Source of the DNA: Lepidodermella squamata
Lineage: Eukaryota; Gastrotricha
Assembly: GCA_047495785.1 (NCBI GenBank)
Contig: JBLDXI010000029.1
Location: 1,302,001 to 1,366,000 of the forward strand
Reading direction: 5' to 3'
DNA: 64,000 nt
Made by a program: the position numbers and the translations under genes. Positions 1-10,393 of the stretch are shown here, piece after piece. Under the pieces are notes generated by a model. It was not told the origin of the DNA and made no database searches. It saw only the letters and a program-made list of their open reading frames with translations. How positions within the stretch are numbered: position 1 is the stretch's first letter; each line of letters opens with the position of its first letter.

Positions 1-156
1 CCCAGAGCAATTATGTGAAAGAAGGCCGGCTGTGAGATACTCTCTAAAGGTTTATTGGGAAAACAAAGTAACATTTCAAAGGAATTGTCAACGGGATGAG
101 AAGGAAAAATTCAAAATTGAGTTCCGTTAATCCGCTTGGAATCCCGTATAAGCTGG

Positions 157-852
157 TTAAACGGTGATACTCCCCACCACTTGAACGCAGACCGCAGTGT
201 AAATCTTGCTACCAGTTTTAGCTAACAGGTTCAGCGTTGAATTAGCTTGTAGGCCCTGCATAAAAAATGTCTGGGTTTGAGTGTTTAGCTCAAAACATGA
301 CTCACCTGGAGCAAAGATTGTGGAATTCCACGCGGAATGCTGTTCGGCAAATTGACTGTTCGACTCTGCGTTACCTGCTGCCCAACAATTAGTGGGCAAG
401 TGGGGAAGTGGGCACTACAAGGTTTGCCATGGGTGGTGGGGTCATTGTTAAAGGTTCTGGTGATGCCCATTGGCAATATAACGGTCGCTTGCTGGCTAAA
501 AACTGTCGAAGGGTTGGTCATGTCAGTACCCATCACGGAATCTATTACGGAACAGTTCAAATACTTCTGCTTTGTTGATAAATTAGTTTTTACTCGAGGG
601 CGTGAGTTTGATCGTGAATGTCATTTGTTGCCCCAGGGTGATCTTACAGTTGACCTGGTTATCTGGACATCCAGAAATTGTTATGCTGTTGACAACAGCC
701 GCCGTATTCACACCCGCTAAGATGGCATAAATCAGCTAGTCCAGCGACTAGGTAAGCTTCAGAGACTTACGGCAGTTCCTCCACTGAATCGCCAAGGCTG
801 GCGCAATCAGCAAACCGACGATTGCAGCAATTTGAGTGAGACCAATTGTCAT
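157..852 (-). CDS. NPC2-like secreted ML-domain lipid-binding protein (copy 1)
   Basis: Four exons on the minus strand: 771-852, 594-716, 306-541 and 157-255, giving 179 aa. Introns are 54, 52 and 50 nt with GT-AG ends, and all phases agree. The protein starts with a signal peptide (MTIGLTQIAAIVGLLIAPALA). The mature part has the six cysteines of the ML/NPC2 fold: NCPG, SGCPD, VNCKI, KPCSA, TCPLIVGQ and AVCVQV near the end. Known NPC2 proteins bind sterols or other lipids in the lysosome or outside the cell; the ligand here is unknown. A minus-strand AATAAA lies near 49-54. The splice model was inferred by eye from frame and motif continuity. Confidence 0.85.
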
Positions 853-1086
853 TTTTACGTCGAAGTTACTAAAAACTTTAGAAAATATCAAAATGCAGCT
901 GATTCAAAACTGAATGTCTTCAAAAATGAGGCGTAGGCTGATTATAAGCTGGCTAATACTAGTATTACAGGAACAAAGAAGATTTCCCTCATCACGACTT
1001 GTTCAAAAAAACCATTTGTTTATTCAACGAAGTAAAAAGTTGGAAAAGCTAAGCTTTCGTGTGGTAAAAAAACGACCTGCGGACAA

Positions 1087-1703
1087 TCATATTATTTTGA
1101 CGTTAAGAGCTACACATGCAATTTGTTCTCCAAGTTTATCCAACAGAGGAATTGCCGTTGTCATCGAGTCCTGAAAAGCAGAGCTTAGCATTGATACCTT
1201 AAAATTCGACAGCAAACTTACTAGAGGGGTCAGATCTGGAACTGCGAGCCATGTTTTAAAAGTAACTGCAATTTTCGCTCTTAGTGGACAGCTCCGCGGT
1301 GGGAAGAAATCAACGCAAGTTCCATCTTCGGATTTTACGATGAATTCACCATCCTTATTACGAGAGGCCACGGTTCGGAAGAAGACTGTAGAATTCGGAT
1401 ATGTCTTGGCTGAAAAGATTTAATGTTTTGTGGGAGAAGAGGCACTTTATTAGGTGCTAACCAGGGGCTAGGAAAATTTCCACGTCATGTAAAGATCCTC
1501 GCTTTAATTCGCAAACTTCTGTTTGGTCGCAGCCAGAAACTTGCACGGATTTGATGGCAGCTTTTCCTAAAATTTATTTGTCTTAAGCTTCATTTTGGAG
1601 TTTCAGCAAAGCGATAAATACCACATGATGACCAGAATGTCAATCCGACTACGCTACATGGCAGCACGAACGACGAGATCACGCATATTATGGTTAGCTT
1701 CAT
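1087..1703 (-). CDS. NPC2-like secreted ML-domain lipid-binding protein (copy 2)
   Basis: Four exons: 1622-1703, 1462-1566, 1222-1409 and 1087-1170, giving 152 aa. Introns are 55, 52 and 51 nt. The last intron (1171-1221) has length divisible by three and no stop, so an uninterrupted ORF hides it; removing it restores the NPC2 length. The signal peptide is MKLTIICVISSFVLPCSVVG. ML cysteines are seen in SSCG, SGCDQ, EVCEL, GTCVD, RSCPL and IACVAL. Exon-1 length (82 nt) and the positions of all three introns match the neighbouring copy, so the two are tandem duplicates that have diverged strongly in sequence. Confidence 0.85.
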
Positions 1704-2464
1704 ATGATTAATCGAGCTCATGCTCGATTCCCTACAAGTGAAATGAAAATTTCAAATCGTTATTTGAATGAAACACATAACTATGCTCATGCAAGGTCAC
1801 GCTTTTACACTTGCTATCATAATGTTGTACAAGGCTATGTAAATACTAAGCATTTTGCCGGTTGACGTGTTTATAGACTTCGAGCCTCTTTTCTTGCCGC
1901 AGTGTGACGTTATAGTCGGTTGTGAGTTGTAGTCCTGCGAAGGTCTCTATGTTCTAGGAAAATTACGCAACATCAAGCTCAGGCTAAGGAAAATACTGAA
2001 AACGATATAAATATTAGTCCGATGAATCGAAATGATTATGTTGTGCTACGAAGGCTTTATTTTGTTCCCGTGCTGGTCAAAATGTTAATTGAACAACTCT
2101 CAATAGCACTTCTCACAGAATAATTCATCGCACTTAACGATTATTGAATAGAAAAGAGGTTGTTTTCATGTTTAGATCCTTTATCTCTCTAAATGTTTCA
2201 TGCGATGTATAATCAATGAGGTAATCTTTCTAATTTGGGAACTGCGCATTCGCAAAATACATTGCTGCTGGGCAGATTTCAGAAGATAATCTGGATTAAA
2301 GTGAATCATCATTGTTTTTGCTTTGTTATTTCACCATACTGTAATTTTATCTAATTTTAATCACGCCTTGTTTATTGATTCAAGTTCATGTTTATGTTCT
2401 CCGACAATCGAACTGTACCTGAACAACAAAATAAAAGGCAAAATTTTGAAGTTGAAAAAAATCT
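1704..2464. other. Intergenic, no gene seen
   Basis: About 760 bases upstream of the second NPC2 gene and downstream of the tRNA. It should hold the NPC2 promoter. I see no convincing coding exon and no repeat. Confidence 0.5.
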
Positions 2465-2536
2465 AGGTCCCATCGAGAATCGAACTCGAGTCGCTGGATT
2501 CAGAGTCCAGAGTGCTAACCGCTACACCATGGAACC
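2465..2536 (-). tRNA. tRNA-Gln (CTG anticodon)
   Basis: On the minus strand the acceptor arm GGTTCCA pairs with TGGGACC (one T-G pair). The D-arm contains the B1-type TGGTGTAGCGGTTAGCA, the anticodon arm is CTGGA-CTCTGAA-TCCAG, and the T-arm contains GTTCGATTC. The anticodon CTG (plus-strand CAG at 2501-2503) reads glutamine codon CAG. There is no intron. The internal A and B boxes match pol III consensus closely, so the gene is probably functional. Confidence 0.95.
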
Positions 2537-2900
2537 TTGTTATTAAACTCTAGTGCTTAACTCGCACATGTTGCTAGTTATGAGCGGCTATGAGACACCT
2601 GTATCAACAAACATGCAATTTAGTATTATAAAATTACCCTGGACTCTCAAGAAAGCCAGGTTTTGCAATTAAGAGTGCAACATATGCGGGTATATTATAT
2701 ATTTTCTCGGTGACTCATTGTACTGGCTGTAGATTCCTCGAATTCTTTGTTTCGAGAATCGGGAGATTTTCTCATTTGACACGTATTCCTGATGTTATCG
2801 AAAATAAGTGGATACTTATCAATTCTGCCATCTGTCGTCGCATTTTTCAATCAGCCATACTTAAGCAAAATCGTTCATTTCAAATTGCAAATTCGTGACT
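2537..2900. other. Promoter-side spacer of first small secreted gene
   Basis: 364 bases between the tRNA and the first short secreted-protein gene. A TATA-like TATATTATATATTT stretch lies near 2690-2705. Nothing else is recognised. Confidence 0.4.
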
Positions 2901-3260
2901 ATGCCTTCGATTAAAACCGGTTTTATTTTTGCGGCAGTTATTTTCGGCTTATTAAGCCAAGTTTCGGCCAATTTCAACGAGAGTAATGACGAAATTCTTG
3001 AATCAATCGTAGCTAAACGTGGACCAGCACCTGGCAAGCTCCACCCAGCAAACGCCTTCATCCGGAAAATCAACATAGCGAGCTCGAGTACGACTGAACA
3101 ACCGTCGCTACTTTACTTTTTCCCATCAAATCGCCAGCTACTGAAGCGATCAGTTGGTCATCACAACAATGCATACGGCAGGCGCCCTGTCGAACGCAAG
3201 GATGAGAGACGTCTTCATCCTCACCGCAGCTCGACGACAATGCGACCATATTGGAGCTAA
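2901..3260 (+). CDS. Small secreted peptide precursor, unrecognised
   Basis: 119 aa from the ATG at 2901, the first ATG in this frame. An N-terminal signal peptide (MPSIKTGFIFAAVIFGLLSQ, cleavage after VSA) is followed by a short acidic stretch and a KR at residues ~39-40, after which GPAPGKLHPANAF begins. More dibasic sites follow (RK, KR, RR). The C-terminus is His/Arg rich. The layout is that of a peptide-hormone or neuropeptide-like precursor, but I recognise no family. AATAAAA lies near 3378. It is first of a run of six same-strand genes. Confidence 0.7.
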   Translation: MPSIKTGFIFAAVIFGLLSQVSANFNESNDEILESIVAKRGPAPGKLHPANAFIRKINIASSSTTEQPSLLYFFPSNRQLLKRSVGHHNNAYGRRPVERKDERRLHPHRSSTTMRPYWS

Positions 3261-3573
3261 ATATGTAGCTGAAATGCGTGGAAATCTATGACGAAAAAAA
3301 ACAATGCAAATCAACGTTTTATGTCCCATTGGTGTACCGAGTGCGTTGCGCTAATATCCCGTGAGAGTTGATTTCAAATAAAACAAAGCTATAACCTCAT
3401 TTCCGATTTAGCGTTAATGATTCAGCGTATAAGCTATTAGTTCGCATTATTAAAAAACAATTGTTAGGTACAAAAAAGGCGTATCCCACAGGTCAACTTG
3501 CCCACATTCCATCGCGATCATTTCATTCGTTTTTTTGTGGTCTGATTGATATATTAGCGTTTTTTACGATATT

Positions 3574-3888
3574 ATGGCCTACAAAATTTTCATCGAGCTA
3601 ACCTTGGTCGCGTTTTTTCTGATAGCGATAATATCTGACGTCGAATGCGTTCGCCCGGGCTTCAGACTGGTTCCACCAGACCGGAGCGTCGAATCTAAAG
3701 ATTTGCAGTCATTTTACGGCGCTATGGACGAGGTGGAGGCGGAAGAAATGATTCAAGCTCTCCTGACGCAACTCATGAGCAAGCACATGATAATCGAAGC
3801 GCCGGCGCCGGCCAGAGTTGTCGCGAAGCCCCAAGCGCGCAGACTCCGATCGATCAACTCGAGCATGCATCGCAAGATAAGAAAGTAA
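3574..3888 (+). CDS. Small secreted protein, unrecognised
   Basis: 104 aa with a clear signal peptide (MAYKIFIELTLVAFFLIAII, cut near VEC). The mature part has an acidic helical segment (MDEVEAEEMIQALLTQLM), then a basic C-terminal tail rich in Arg and Lys (QARRLRS, HRKIRK). There is no Cys framework. AATAAAA follows near 3954. Single exon. No known family recognised. Confidence 0.7.
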   Translation: MAYKIFIELTLVAFFLIAIISDVECVRPGFRLVPPDRSVESKDLQSFYGAMDEVEAEEMIQALLTQLMSKHMIIEAPAPARVVAKPQARRLRSINSSMHRKIRK

Positions 3889-4058
3889 TTATGCGGGGTT
3901 TACGAAAAACAATGCGGCACGATGATCCTCAACGCCATGTTTTTGTATAGTATTAATAAAACCAACCATTAGACCGATGACATGACGATCCCGTTGGGAT
4001 ACTGTGTTTTTTTCACGTGGTCACTGAAATGTCCGAAATTTCAGTTTTTCAAGCTAAA

Positions 4059-4241
4059 ATGAACGGCCTGAAGTTGTTACTAATATTGTTGACTGTGCTG
4101 TCGGCAGTCCTGATCGGCCAGGTTGCTTCAAGAAGATACCGCAGGAGGTGGTTTGACGCAGATTCCAGAGATTACTACTTTCGAGACGGCCAATTCGACG
4201 TTGATCCCTTTTCATTTGGGAAATTCTGGAAACACCGCTAA
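4059..4241 (+). CDS. Very short secreted peptide, Arg/aromatic-rich
   Basis: 60 aa when started at the ATG at 4059. An in-frame ATG at 4029 would add ten residues but would place the signal peptide internally, so 4059 is preferred. The signal peptide MNGLKLLLILLTVLSAVLIG precedes QVAS and a basic RRYRRRW stretch, then an acidic-aromatic tail ending FGKFWKHR. A TTTCAG lies just before the chosen ATG and may be an acceptor. AATAAAA is near 4360. No family recognised. Confidence 0.65.
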   Translation: MNGLKLLLILLTVLSAVLIGQVASRRYRRRWFDADSRDYYFRDGQFDVDPFSFGKFWKHR

Positions 4242-4481
4242 GCCGAGCATCGATGTCATTAGTCTCTATCGGAACTCCACTCCACTACGTCACTAATGAC
4301 TCATTTGAAAGAAAACCAAACGAGGCGTTGTAAATCCATTGTGAATGACAGGTCTTGAAATAAAAATGCGATGCATAATCACTTAAATGTTCCATAATTC
4401 CCCGATGTGAGTTCATTTTATCAGAACGCAGTGTCACAGAATTTTTCGAGATTTACAGACTCTATTACGACATAAGTTAAA

Positions 4482-4709
4482 ATGTCCAATTTGAAACTAA
4501 CTCTGCTATTGTTGGTACTCGCAACTGCTTTGATCATTCAACACATTTCAGCAGGACCAAGCAACAGACTGCAAATGTTAGAAGAAGGCGACGATGATGA
4601 TCTTGGCTACTTCAACAACGATCGATTCAGCAGCGATTTTTTCGCGTCTGAAATATCCAAGCGCCGACAAAATAGACATCCGGCAGCCCAGCTTGCTAAT
4701 AGGGCTTAA
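4482..4709 (+). CDS. Small secreted peptide precursor with acidic pro-region
   Basis: 75 aa: signal peptide (MSNLKLTLLLLVLATALIIQ, cut near ISA), an acidic block (EEGDDDDLGYFNND) and a dibasic-plus-Arg site (SKRRQNRH) near the end, leaving a short C-terminal peptide. This order of signal, acidic spacer, KR and peptide is seen repeatedly in the island. GAAATAAAATAG lies near 4832. Function unknown. Confidence 0.7.
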   Translation: MSNLKLTLLLLVLATALIIQHISAGPSNRLQMLEEGDDDDLGYFNNDRFSSDFFASEISKRRQNRHPAAQLANRA

Positions 4710-5087
4710 CCGCGTAAAATCGTAAAAATGACTCATTTCAGCTACGCAAGAACTATTTTCGATCCGGAACGCAAGTAGAACCTTTCCTGATTTGTCTTGC
4801 TTCTAATTTTAGCCCTATTGCTTGATTAGCGAAATAAAATAGTATGACACACAACGCTTTTAGGTCTTGTTCCAACGGAAGGGAATCAGGGCGTGGCGGC
4901 GTTCAATCAAGCGGAAATCACTTGGCACACAGAAGCAACATGAATTCAATTAAGTGACAAATGTTGTCACAGCAATTAACTCCCCATTGGACACTTGGAA
5001 AACGGTGGATGCTACCCACGCATAATTTCCCATTGCCACTTTTTTCACCAGAACCTTCTATTTATTCGAAATTCATCAAAATTTGGG

Positions 5088-5336
5088 ATGGCTGTTTCAA
5101 AGCTCGTTTTGCCAATGCTTTTCGCTATCGTACTAGCGGCGGTTCTGTTCATGGCCGATTTTGCCGAGTGCAATGCGATTGATGCGGATGATACGAGTGC
5201 TGCCGATTTAGAATATCTTGCCGAGATCACCGGCAACAATGCTGACAGACTCGAGCTGTACAACTCGATGATCAAACGAGCGAATAAATGGAAGAATCCA
5301 GCAAGTGTGAGGCTCGAAATGGCCGGCGGAATCTGA
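5088..5336 (+). CDS. Small secreted peptide precursor
   Basis: 82 aa from the ATG at 5088, where the signal peptide begins (MAVSKLVLPMLFAIVLAAVL, cut near CNA). Upstream in-frame sequence is open but has no hydrophobic start, so it is taken as 5' UTR. An acidic pro-region (DADDTSAADLEYLAEI) leads to IKR at residues ~62-64, followed by ANKWKNPASVRLEMAGGI. AATAATAAAT follows near 5430. No family recognised. Confidence 0.7.
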   Translation: MAVSKLVLPMLFAIVLAAVLFMADFAECNAIDADDTSAADLEYLAEITGNNADRLELYNSMIKRANKWKNPASVRLEMAGGI

Positions 5337-5606
5337 AAATTACAGCCAACAAACTCAATTTTAGTGCGAAAGTCCCCTCCCCTAGTGCATTGACGTGCTA
5401 GATCTGAAATGAATTTTAGTGGACAGACTAAATAATAAATTTTGATTTTATATAACGTGCTATGGTCTCGTCTGTCAACTAATTACGAAACAAAAAATGA
5501 GACATGATTTTTGTGAGGGGAGAATTGATTGACATATTCATCAATACGTCTTTTCTCCTTCGTGAAGCGCGTGTAAATGCAGTACCATAGTATTTTTCGG
5601 CTGAAA

Positions 5607-5846
5607 ATGGGGAAACTAGTTATTATTGTTGCATTCACTTTGCTATTGGCCTGCATCTTAGTCACAGCTATCCCTCTACAAAGTTACTACCGTGTTGGAT
5701 CGCTGCATGGCCTTGATGATTTGAGCAGATTGGACAGCCACACTTACGATTCGAAATCAGACGAAAAAGCTGTTGATGGCAAACGATCAGCTAAAATCTA
5801 TCCGAAGACGCATAGTAGGAAAGGCGGACGCAAAGGCAAACGCTGA
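5607..5846 (+). CDS. Small secreted peptide precursor with basic glycine-rich tail
   Basis: 79 aa from the ATG at 5607 (signal peptide MGKLVIIVAFTLLLACILVT, cut near AIP). An in-frame ATG at 5577 would add ten residues. A GKR near residue 58 could be an amidation and cleavage site. The C-terminus is strongly basic (HSRKGGRKGKR). AATAAATCCC lies near 5922. Last of the first same-strand run. Unrecognised. Confidence 0.7.
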   Translation: MGKLVIIVAFTLLLACILVTAIPLQSYYRVGSLHGLDDLSRLDSHTYDSKSDEKAVDGKRSAKIYPKTHSRKGGRKGKR

Positions 5847-7042
5847 AGATGAAACAAATTACGCGAAATATTTTTCGACAGCTTATAATATTGACCATCT
5901 CTATATTCACATTGTTTCAGTAAATAAATCCCTTCAATGTCCCAATGAGGTCTTTAACCAGTTATCGATTCGTTTGTTTCTCGATTCGTTGTCAACCGTC
6001 GAAGTGAGTCTTATTGACTGCTTCGAATTCACTTTGAATTTAGGAGAACCGGTTGTAATAGTATTTTCAAAGAATAGTTTCGCTTGTGATTCATACTTGT
6101 GATGCATTCCGCATTATGGATCACAAAACCTGATTAACACGGACCTGTTGAATTGCTATCTTCCTAGTTGTTCTCACGGGCTAAGAGTCCGGGCTACGCC
6201 CACCTAGGGAATATTGCTGCGGACAACACAATATTCTGAAAATAACTAAATGTTTACGATCATGTTAAGGAGTGGCCATCAGCCTATCGTAATTGCACTG
6301 ATTCCGTGTCAGGACAAACATCATTGTTTATTTGAAAAACAATACTCCGCTAGCAGCAGTTATCCAAAGACACACGATAGATGCACATTGGTTTATTTTA
6401 AGAAGAAGCAGTTTTGTTAGAAAAGAACTCGCACAATAAATGTAGCGGTATAAAAAATTACGGTGGGTAACAATCTTATTGTCCCTTCCCCAGTAAAGCT
6501 CGAGGGAACAAGCAATAACAACTCTTACCATTGGTCAACTGCTGGCCTTTTCGTGACGAACGATGGGATTTACAAAATTGAGCATGCTCAGGCGTGAATG
6601 ATTGCGCTCGCGTAGTACTGTTAGCGATAAATTGGGACTGACTCGTTGCTATTTTGAATCAAAACATCCTATACCAAATTTGATACTGGCTAGAGGCTAG
6701 ACAGAATTGATTAGAAATACTATCGCGCGGCCACGCTTTAATTTAGAAACGCACTTTTCATACAACGGCTCAATTTCACTCACGCATCAACTGCGCACGA
6801 TTGATTTTACGATCAGTGACGCCACACCGGTCATTGCCTTATTGCTTTTATATGCAGTCAATTAAAATCAACTGCCGGAATAAACTAAACCCTCAGATTT
6901 ACGCTTATCCGTGATGAATCAAACACAGTACTAGGCAACAAATGCCCCCGGCTTCAAAACTTGGCCATTCACTGAAAAACACGTACTCATTGAATTTATA
7001 AGACGATATTTTCAATCTTTCGAAGCTTTTATACTTAGGAAT
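5847..7042. other. Intergenic, no firm gene
   Basis: 1.2 kb between two plus-strand peptide genes. Short open frames occur on both strands, including a minus frame near 6478-6650 with even amino-acid use but no ATG, which may be chance. A TATAAG at about 6998 serves the next gene. Nothing else is supported. Confidence 0.4.
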
Positions 7043-7393
7043 ATGAAAGGTATCGCATTTTTGAGCCAGGCTACGGTTGCGATTAGCCTTATCGCTTTCA
7101 CAGTGGCTGTTCCACCTTCATCTCGCGGCTACATCGATCATTACAGAGCTGCGAAGGCAATTCAATTAGCCGTCGAGGAGTCGAAAGCAGCGGATCGTCT
7201 CGCCGCCGCCGCGACGTCACCTGCGCGACTGTTCGTTCTGAGGACAGGTACAAATCGCAACTTGAACGTACCGAAAAATCCGACTACTATCTATCTACCA
7301 GGAGACGAGTATGTCGCGCAGCAACTACGTTCATCCAGGAAGCTTTTCCCTCGCGTCCCCGTTGCTAAAAACACCGTGGTTCAGTATTTCTGA
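7043..7393 (+). CDS. Small secreted protein, unrecognised
   Basis: 116 aa. Signal peptide MKGIAFLSQATVAISLIAFT, cut near VAVP. The mature protein is Ala/Arg rich with a helical segment (AAKAIQLAVEESKAADRLAA) and ends PVAKNTVVQYF. A TATA-like TTTATAAGACG is ~45 nt upstream and AATAAAT is near 7430. No cysteines after the signal. Function unknown. Confidence 0.7.
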   Translation: MKGIAFLSQATVAISLIAFTVAVPPSSRGYIDHYRAAKAIQLAVEESKAADRLAAAATSPARLFVLRTGTNRNLNVPKNPTTIYLPGDEYVAQQLRSSRKLFPRVPVAKNTVVQYF

Positions 7394-7605
7394 TCGATTC
7401 GTCTGTGATATGATACGTTGACGTCACATTAATAAATCAGAGCGGCGGATGAGTCAAGCTTTCATTAATTTGATTAAAAATGGCCGTGGCCAGAGTTGGG
7501 AATTGGCGATATTTAAAATTCCACCCCTTTATTGAGCCCACTCAATAAAGTCGAATAATTTAAGGTTTACGATAAATACGAGCTAAATCAAGCGCATACA
7601 GCAAA

Positions 7606-7980
7606 ATGGCTACAAAATTGGTCGCTATAGCGCTGGCTCTAGCAGTCGCTAGTGAAGCTAGACCTTCTCTATTTCGTTGGGATAATGCTGGGCCAAAAAC
7701 AGTCACCACCGAGTATTTACGAATCGCAAAAATGCCACAGCGCAAGGTGAAAATCAATTCGCCTTACTTGCCTCACAGCAGCAATCATGGATTGAGGCGA
7801 TCTATAAGACGAGCGCCTGTTTTCGAGAAGAACGGTGGCAGTGACAAGATTTATCTGGACCTCATGCGAACGCTTGGACTCAGCAACGCATTCAGGAACG
7901 AAAGATTGCCGGCGATGAACAACATGTTAGCGGAGAAACTGCGAAACACGCTCAGTTCACGAGGAATCATATTCATGTAA
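7606..7980 (+). CDS. Small secreted protein, unrecognised
   Basis: 124 aa. Short signal peptide (MATKLVAIALALAVASEARP), then a basic mature part with RRSIRRAP near the middle and an amphipathic C-terminal half (YLDLMRTLGLSNAF, MLAEKLRNTLSS). It is convergent with the next gene; only 74 bases separate the two stop codons. Unrecognised. Confidence 0.7.
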   Translation: MATKLVAIALALAVASEARPSLFRWDNAGPKTVTTEYLRIAKMPQRKVKINSPYLPHSSNHGLRRSIRRAPVFEKNGGSDKIYLDLMRTLGLSNAFRNERLPAMNNMLAEKLRNTLSSRGIIFM

Positions 7981-8025
7981 ACAAAAACACCGTTTTATAA
8001 CTTGGCTTGATGCCAGAAAGTTTCG

Positions 8026-8038
8026 AATAAAATTTATT
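8026..8038. terminator. Overlapping convergent poly(A) signals
   Basis: The palindrome-like AATAAAATTTATT gives AATAAA on the plus strand (8026-8031) and AATAAA on the minus strand (8033-8038). It lies between the convergent genes ending at 7980 and 8055, so both transcripts can use it. Confidence 0.7.
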
Positions 8039-8054
8039 GCTATGAAATGTCATT

Positions 8055-8429
8055 TTAAGTTTCTTTTCTAACAACAAAACGAGATGGTCCTGCTGGTTTC
8101 CTGCTGCGATGAGTGTCTTCATGGGTTGGTTCTTTAGCGAGCCATACGGCAGCTCCAGGTTTGATAGCCGCTGGTTTAGTAGGCATCATATCCTGAGCAA
8201 GCCTGTTCATTGCCGCGGCCCATTTTCTAGCATTATCGACGTTTGAAGGTAGAATAGGATTTACGGTGCTTCGGTCAGCAGCATCCGCTACACGCATAAG
8301 CATTTCTTCGTTGATTTTCACCGCACTCGGCTTGCTGCCATCCAACACGCTGAACTTGGACGCGATTCGAGCAGATGCCACATTCACCAGGGCGAAAAGT
8401 GCGATTAGCAGATATAAATTCTGAGTCAT
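8055..8429 (-). CDS. Small secreted protein with C-terminal WLAKEP box
   Basis: 124 aa from the ATG at 8429, where a signal peptide starts (MTQNLYLLIALFALVNVASA). Longer in-frame sequence upstream lacks a signal start and contains ATTTTAG just before the ATG. The C-terminal third has PGAAVWLAKEPTHED, which resembles the A-x-WF-x-R-x-P box of other minus-strand genes to the right, so it may be the leftmost member of that family. Ends basic (RKPAG, VVRKET). Confidence 0.65.
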   Translation of the reverse strand: MTQNLYLLIALFALVNVASARIASKFSVLDGSKPSAVKINEEMLMRVADAADRSTVNPILPSNVDNARKWAAAMNRLAQDMMPTKPAAIKPGAAVWLAKEPTHEDTHRSRKPAGPSRFVVRKET

Positions 8430-9713
8430 CTTCACTAAAATAATTCGGAAAATAATTGGATGGTAATTTGTCTGACTCGGCACTAGAGTGAAAAGTAGGG
8501 AGACGGATATGTAATGCGTGGTGGCTAATTTACTTCCGATACGTGCCACAGGAAATTCGAGAATTTCTCTCCTGTAGATTAGCCTAGAGAGAATGATGTT
8601 GAGGTTTGAGGTCTTTTGAGTCTAACACCACGCTCCCGTAATACCCTGGGTATAGGTTCTCCAAGAATAGAATCACTGTTTTACGCGCTATTTTACGGTA
8701 AGTAAATTGAATACTCGTTTTAACACGGACGTGTTCTAATTTCACGCAAGAAGGTGGGAGGTAAGGAAATCAACATAATAGTACTGTCCAGATGACGCTA
8801 CGCTCAGGGTAAAAACTGGGGGAGAAATGCTGATGTGAGAGCGAATAATAGCTCCTTGAGGAAGCAACGTAATAAATTATTCGAAATAATTACGCATTTA
8901 TTACGAGTTACAAGGAGTTGCAAGGAGAGATCCTACAATTTTGAGAGAGGAAAATTTGACCTTTCGTTGTTTGCCTCCATTGAAGCAATTTCTGTCACAT
9001 TTACGTTGATATCCGCCCTAAGACTTCAAGCCAAAAACCAAAAACCGTTCTGCCTAATTTGGCGGGAATTCTGAAGCTATTTTTAAAGATATACGTTTTC
9101 AGCGGAACAAATTTCTGTGCTGAATTACAGCCGATGACTGGATTGTAAATAAATGAAGTGATACAATAATTGCAAAAGGGTGCATCAAGTCACTTTGGTT
9201 ACTACTCGTGTAGAAATCGTTTACCCAGCTGTTTATGCATCAAATGGCCTATTTTTCAAACGGTAAGGTAGAGGGATTAGGTCCTTATCGAAGCCTTGAT
9301 TGTTTACAGTTTACACGTCGGGGTGTTAATCTGAGTGGTTAAAAATATAATTATACTATAGGAAAAACATCCTGATGTAAAAAACGACAAAGCAGTTACA
9401 TTGAAACTAGCTTCTTCTCCCTCGTTTTCATCCTGCGTGGTGTTGTCTGGACAGTTTGCCCATCGTGATTTTCTTATTCATCCTACCCTGGACAAACATG
9501 ACGGAGAAATCACCGAGTTTGAACAGATGCAAGAGATGAGCACGTTTCGAACACCACGTTTTCCGGTAGTTTTAGTGGGACAAGGCTAATATCACGCTCG
9601 GCTGGGAACAAGCAGAGCGCGACGAAACTAATATGTGGAAGTGACCTAGACACTAATTATTAAGAATCCCATATGGCGAGTTTTTTGTAACAAAAAATAT
9701 ATTAGAGTTCGAT
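8430..9713. other. Intergenic, no gene seen
   Basis: 1.28 kb. Plus-strand open frames here (8835-9074 and 9401-9589) have no signal peptide, no poly(A) signal at the right distance and no recognisable content. I see no tandem repeat. Confidence 0.4.
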
Positions 9714-10226
9714 TTATTTATTCAGATCAACGGTTTCATTAGCTAAGAGTAGTCTGATGGGGATGCGCCGTACCGCAGTGTGACCGCTCATCGCCGTTCG
9801 CCGATTAAGCCAATTATCGACATTATTAACGGGCATCAGGATTCGGACCACCTCCGCCGCTTGATCCAGCCGGCTTTTTTGCCTCGGCTCGCGGAATACC
9901 TCCTTCAGCAAGAACGAATCGTCTGCCATGGGTACAGCCCACGCCGGACTCAAGAGGCCTAGGTGAAGTGTTGTAATCACGTGCCGCAGTACACGCCATG
10001 CGTCGTTTTGCTTCGACGCACTCCGCTCAATCGACCAGTCGTAGTAACGAGCCGATATCGGCGGCGGCTTATCGCTCGGCTTTTCCGCCCGCGTTCGATT
10101 CAGCACCGTGAGACTAGTCCTCACATTCGGCCTGACATTGCGGCAGCAAATTCCGTGAATGAACGCGAATCCTACGAACAGATTCACGGTTACGAAAGCC
10201 ACTGCCCGGGAATTGAATCGCTTCAT
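9714..10226 (-). CDS. Secreted protein of 170 aa, unrecognised
   Basis: The start chosen is the ATG at 10226 (MKRFNSRAVAFVTVNLFVGF, cut near IHG); an in-frame ATG 39 nt upstream gives a poorer signal start. The mature part is basic with Cys-Cys right after the signal (ICCRN). The stop overlaps AATAAATAAATC on the minus strand. The long plus-strand frames opposite it are shadows. No family recognised. Confidence 0.6.
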   Translation of the reverse strand: MKRFNSRAVAFVTVNLFVGFAFIHGICCRNVRPNVRTSLTVLNRTRAEKPSDKPPPISARYYDWSIERSASKQNDAWRVLRHVITTLHLGLLSPAWAVPMADDSFLLKEVFREPRQKSRLDQAAEVVRILMPVNNVDNWLNRRTAMSGHTAVRRIPIRLLLANETVDLNK

Positions 10227-10393
10227 GGCTGGAAGCTGAAAAATGAATGGAGCGAGGACACACATAGCCCCCTCCCCCTCTGGCTCAAGTGTTGAGGGTG
10301 TATGGGCGAAAAAATAGTTTTATTGTCCTACGATACATTAAATCAATGATAAAAAAGCAATATATCGGCTTTATGATGTCCTCAAGAACTAGC

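Noticed and set aside
567-593. A 27-nt intron in the first NPC2 gene
   Set aside because: A later TAATAG acceptor gives a normal 52-nt intron, keeps frame and restores six cysteines.
5773-6102. 109-aa plus-strand frame after the peptide gene at 5607
   Set aside because: It overlaps the real gene in another frame and crosses its poly(A) signal; no signal peptide.
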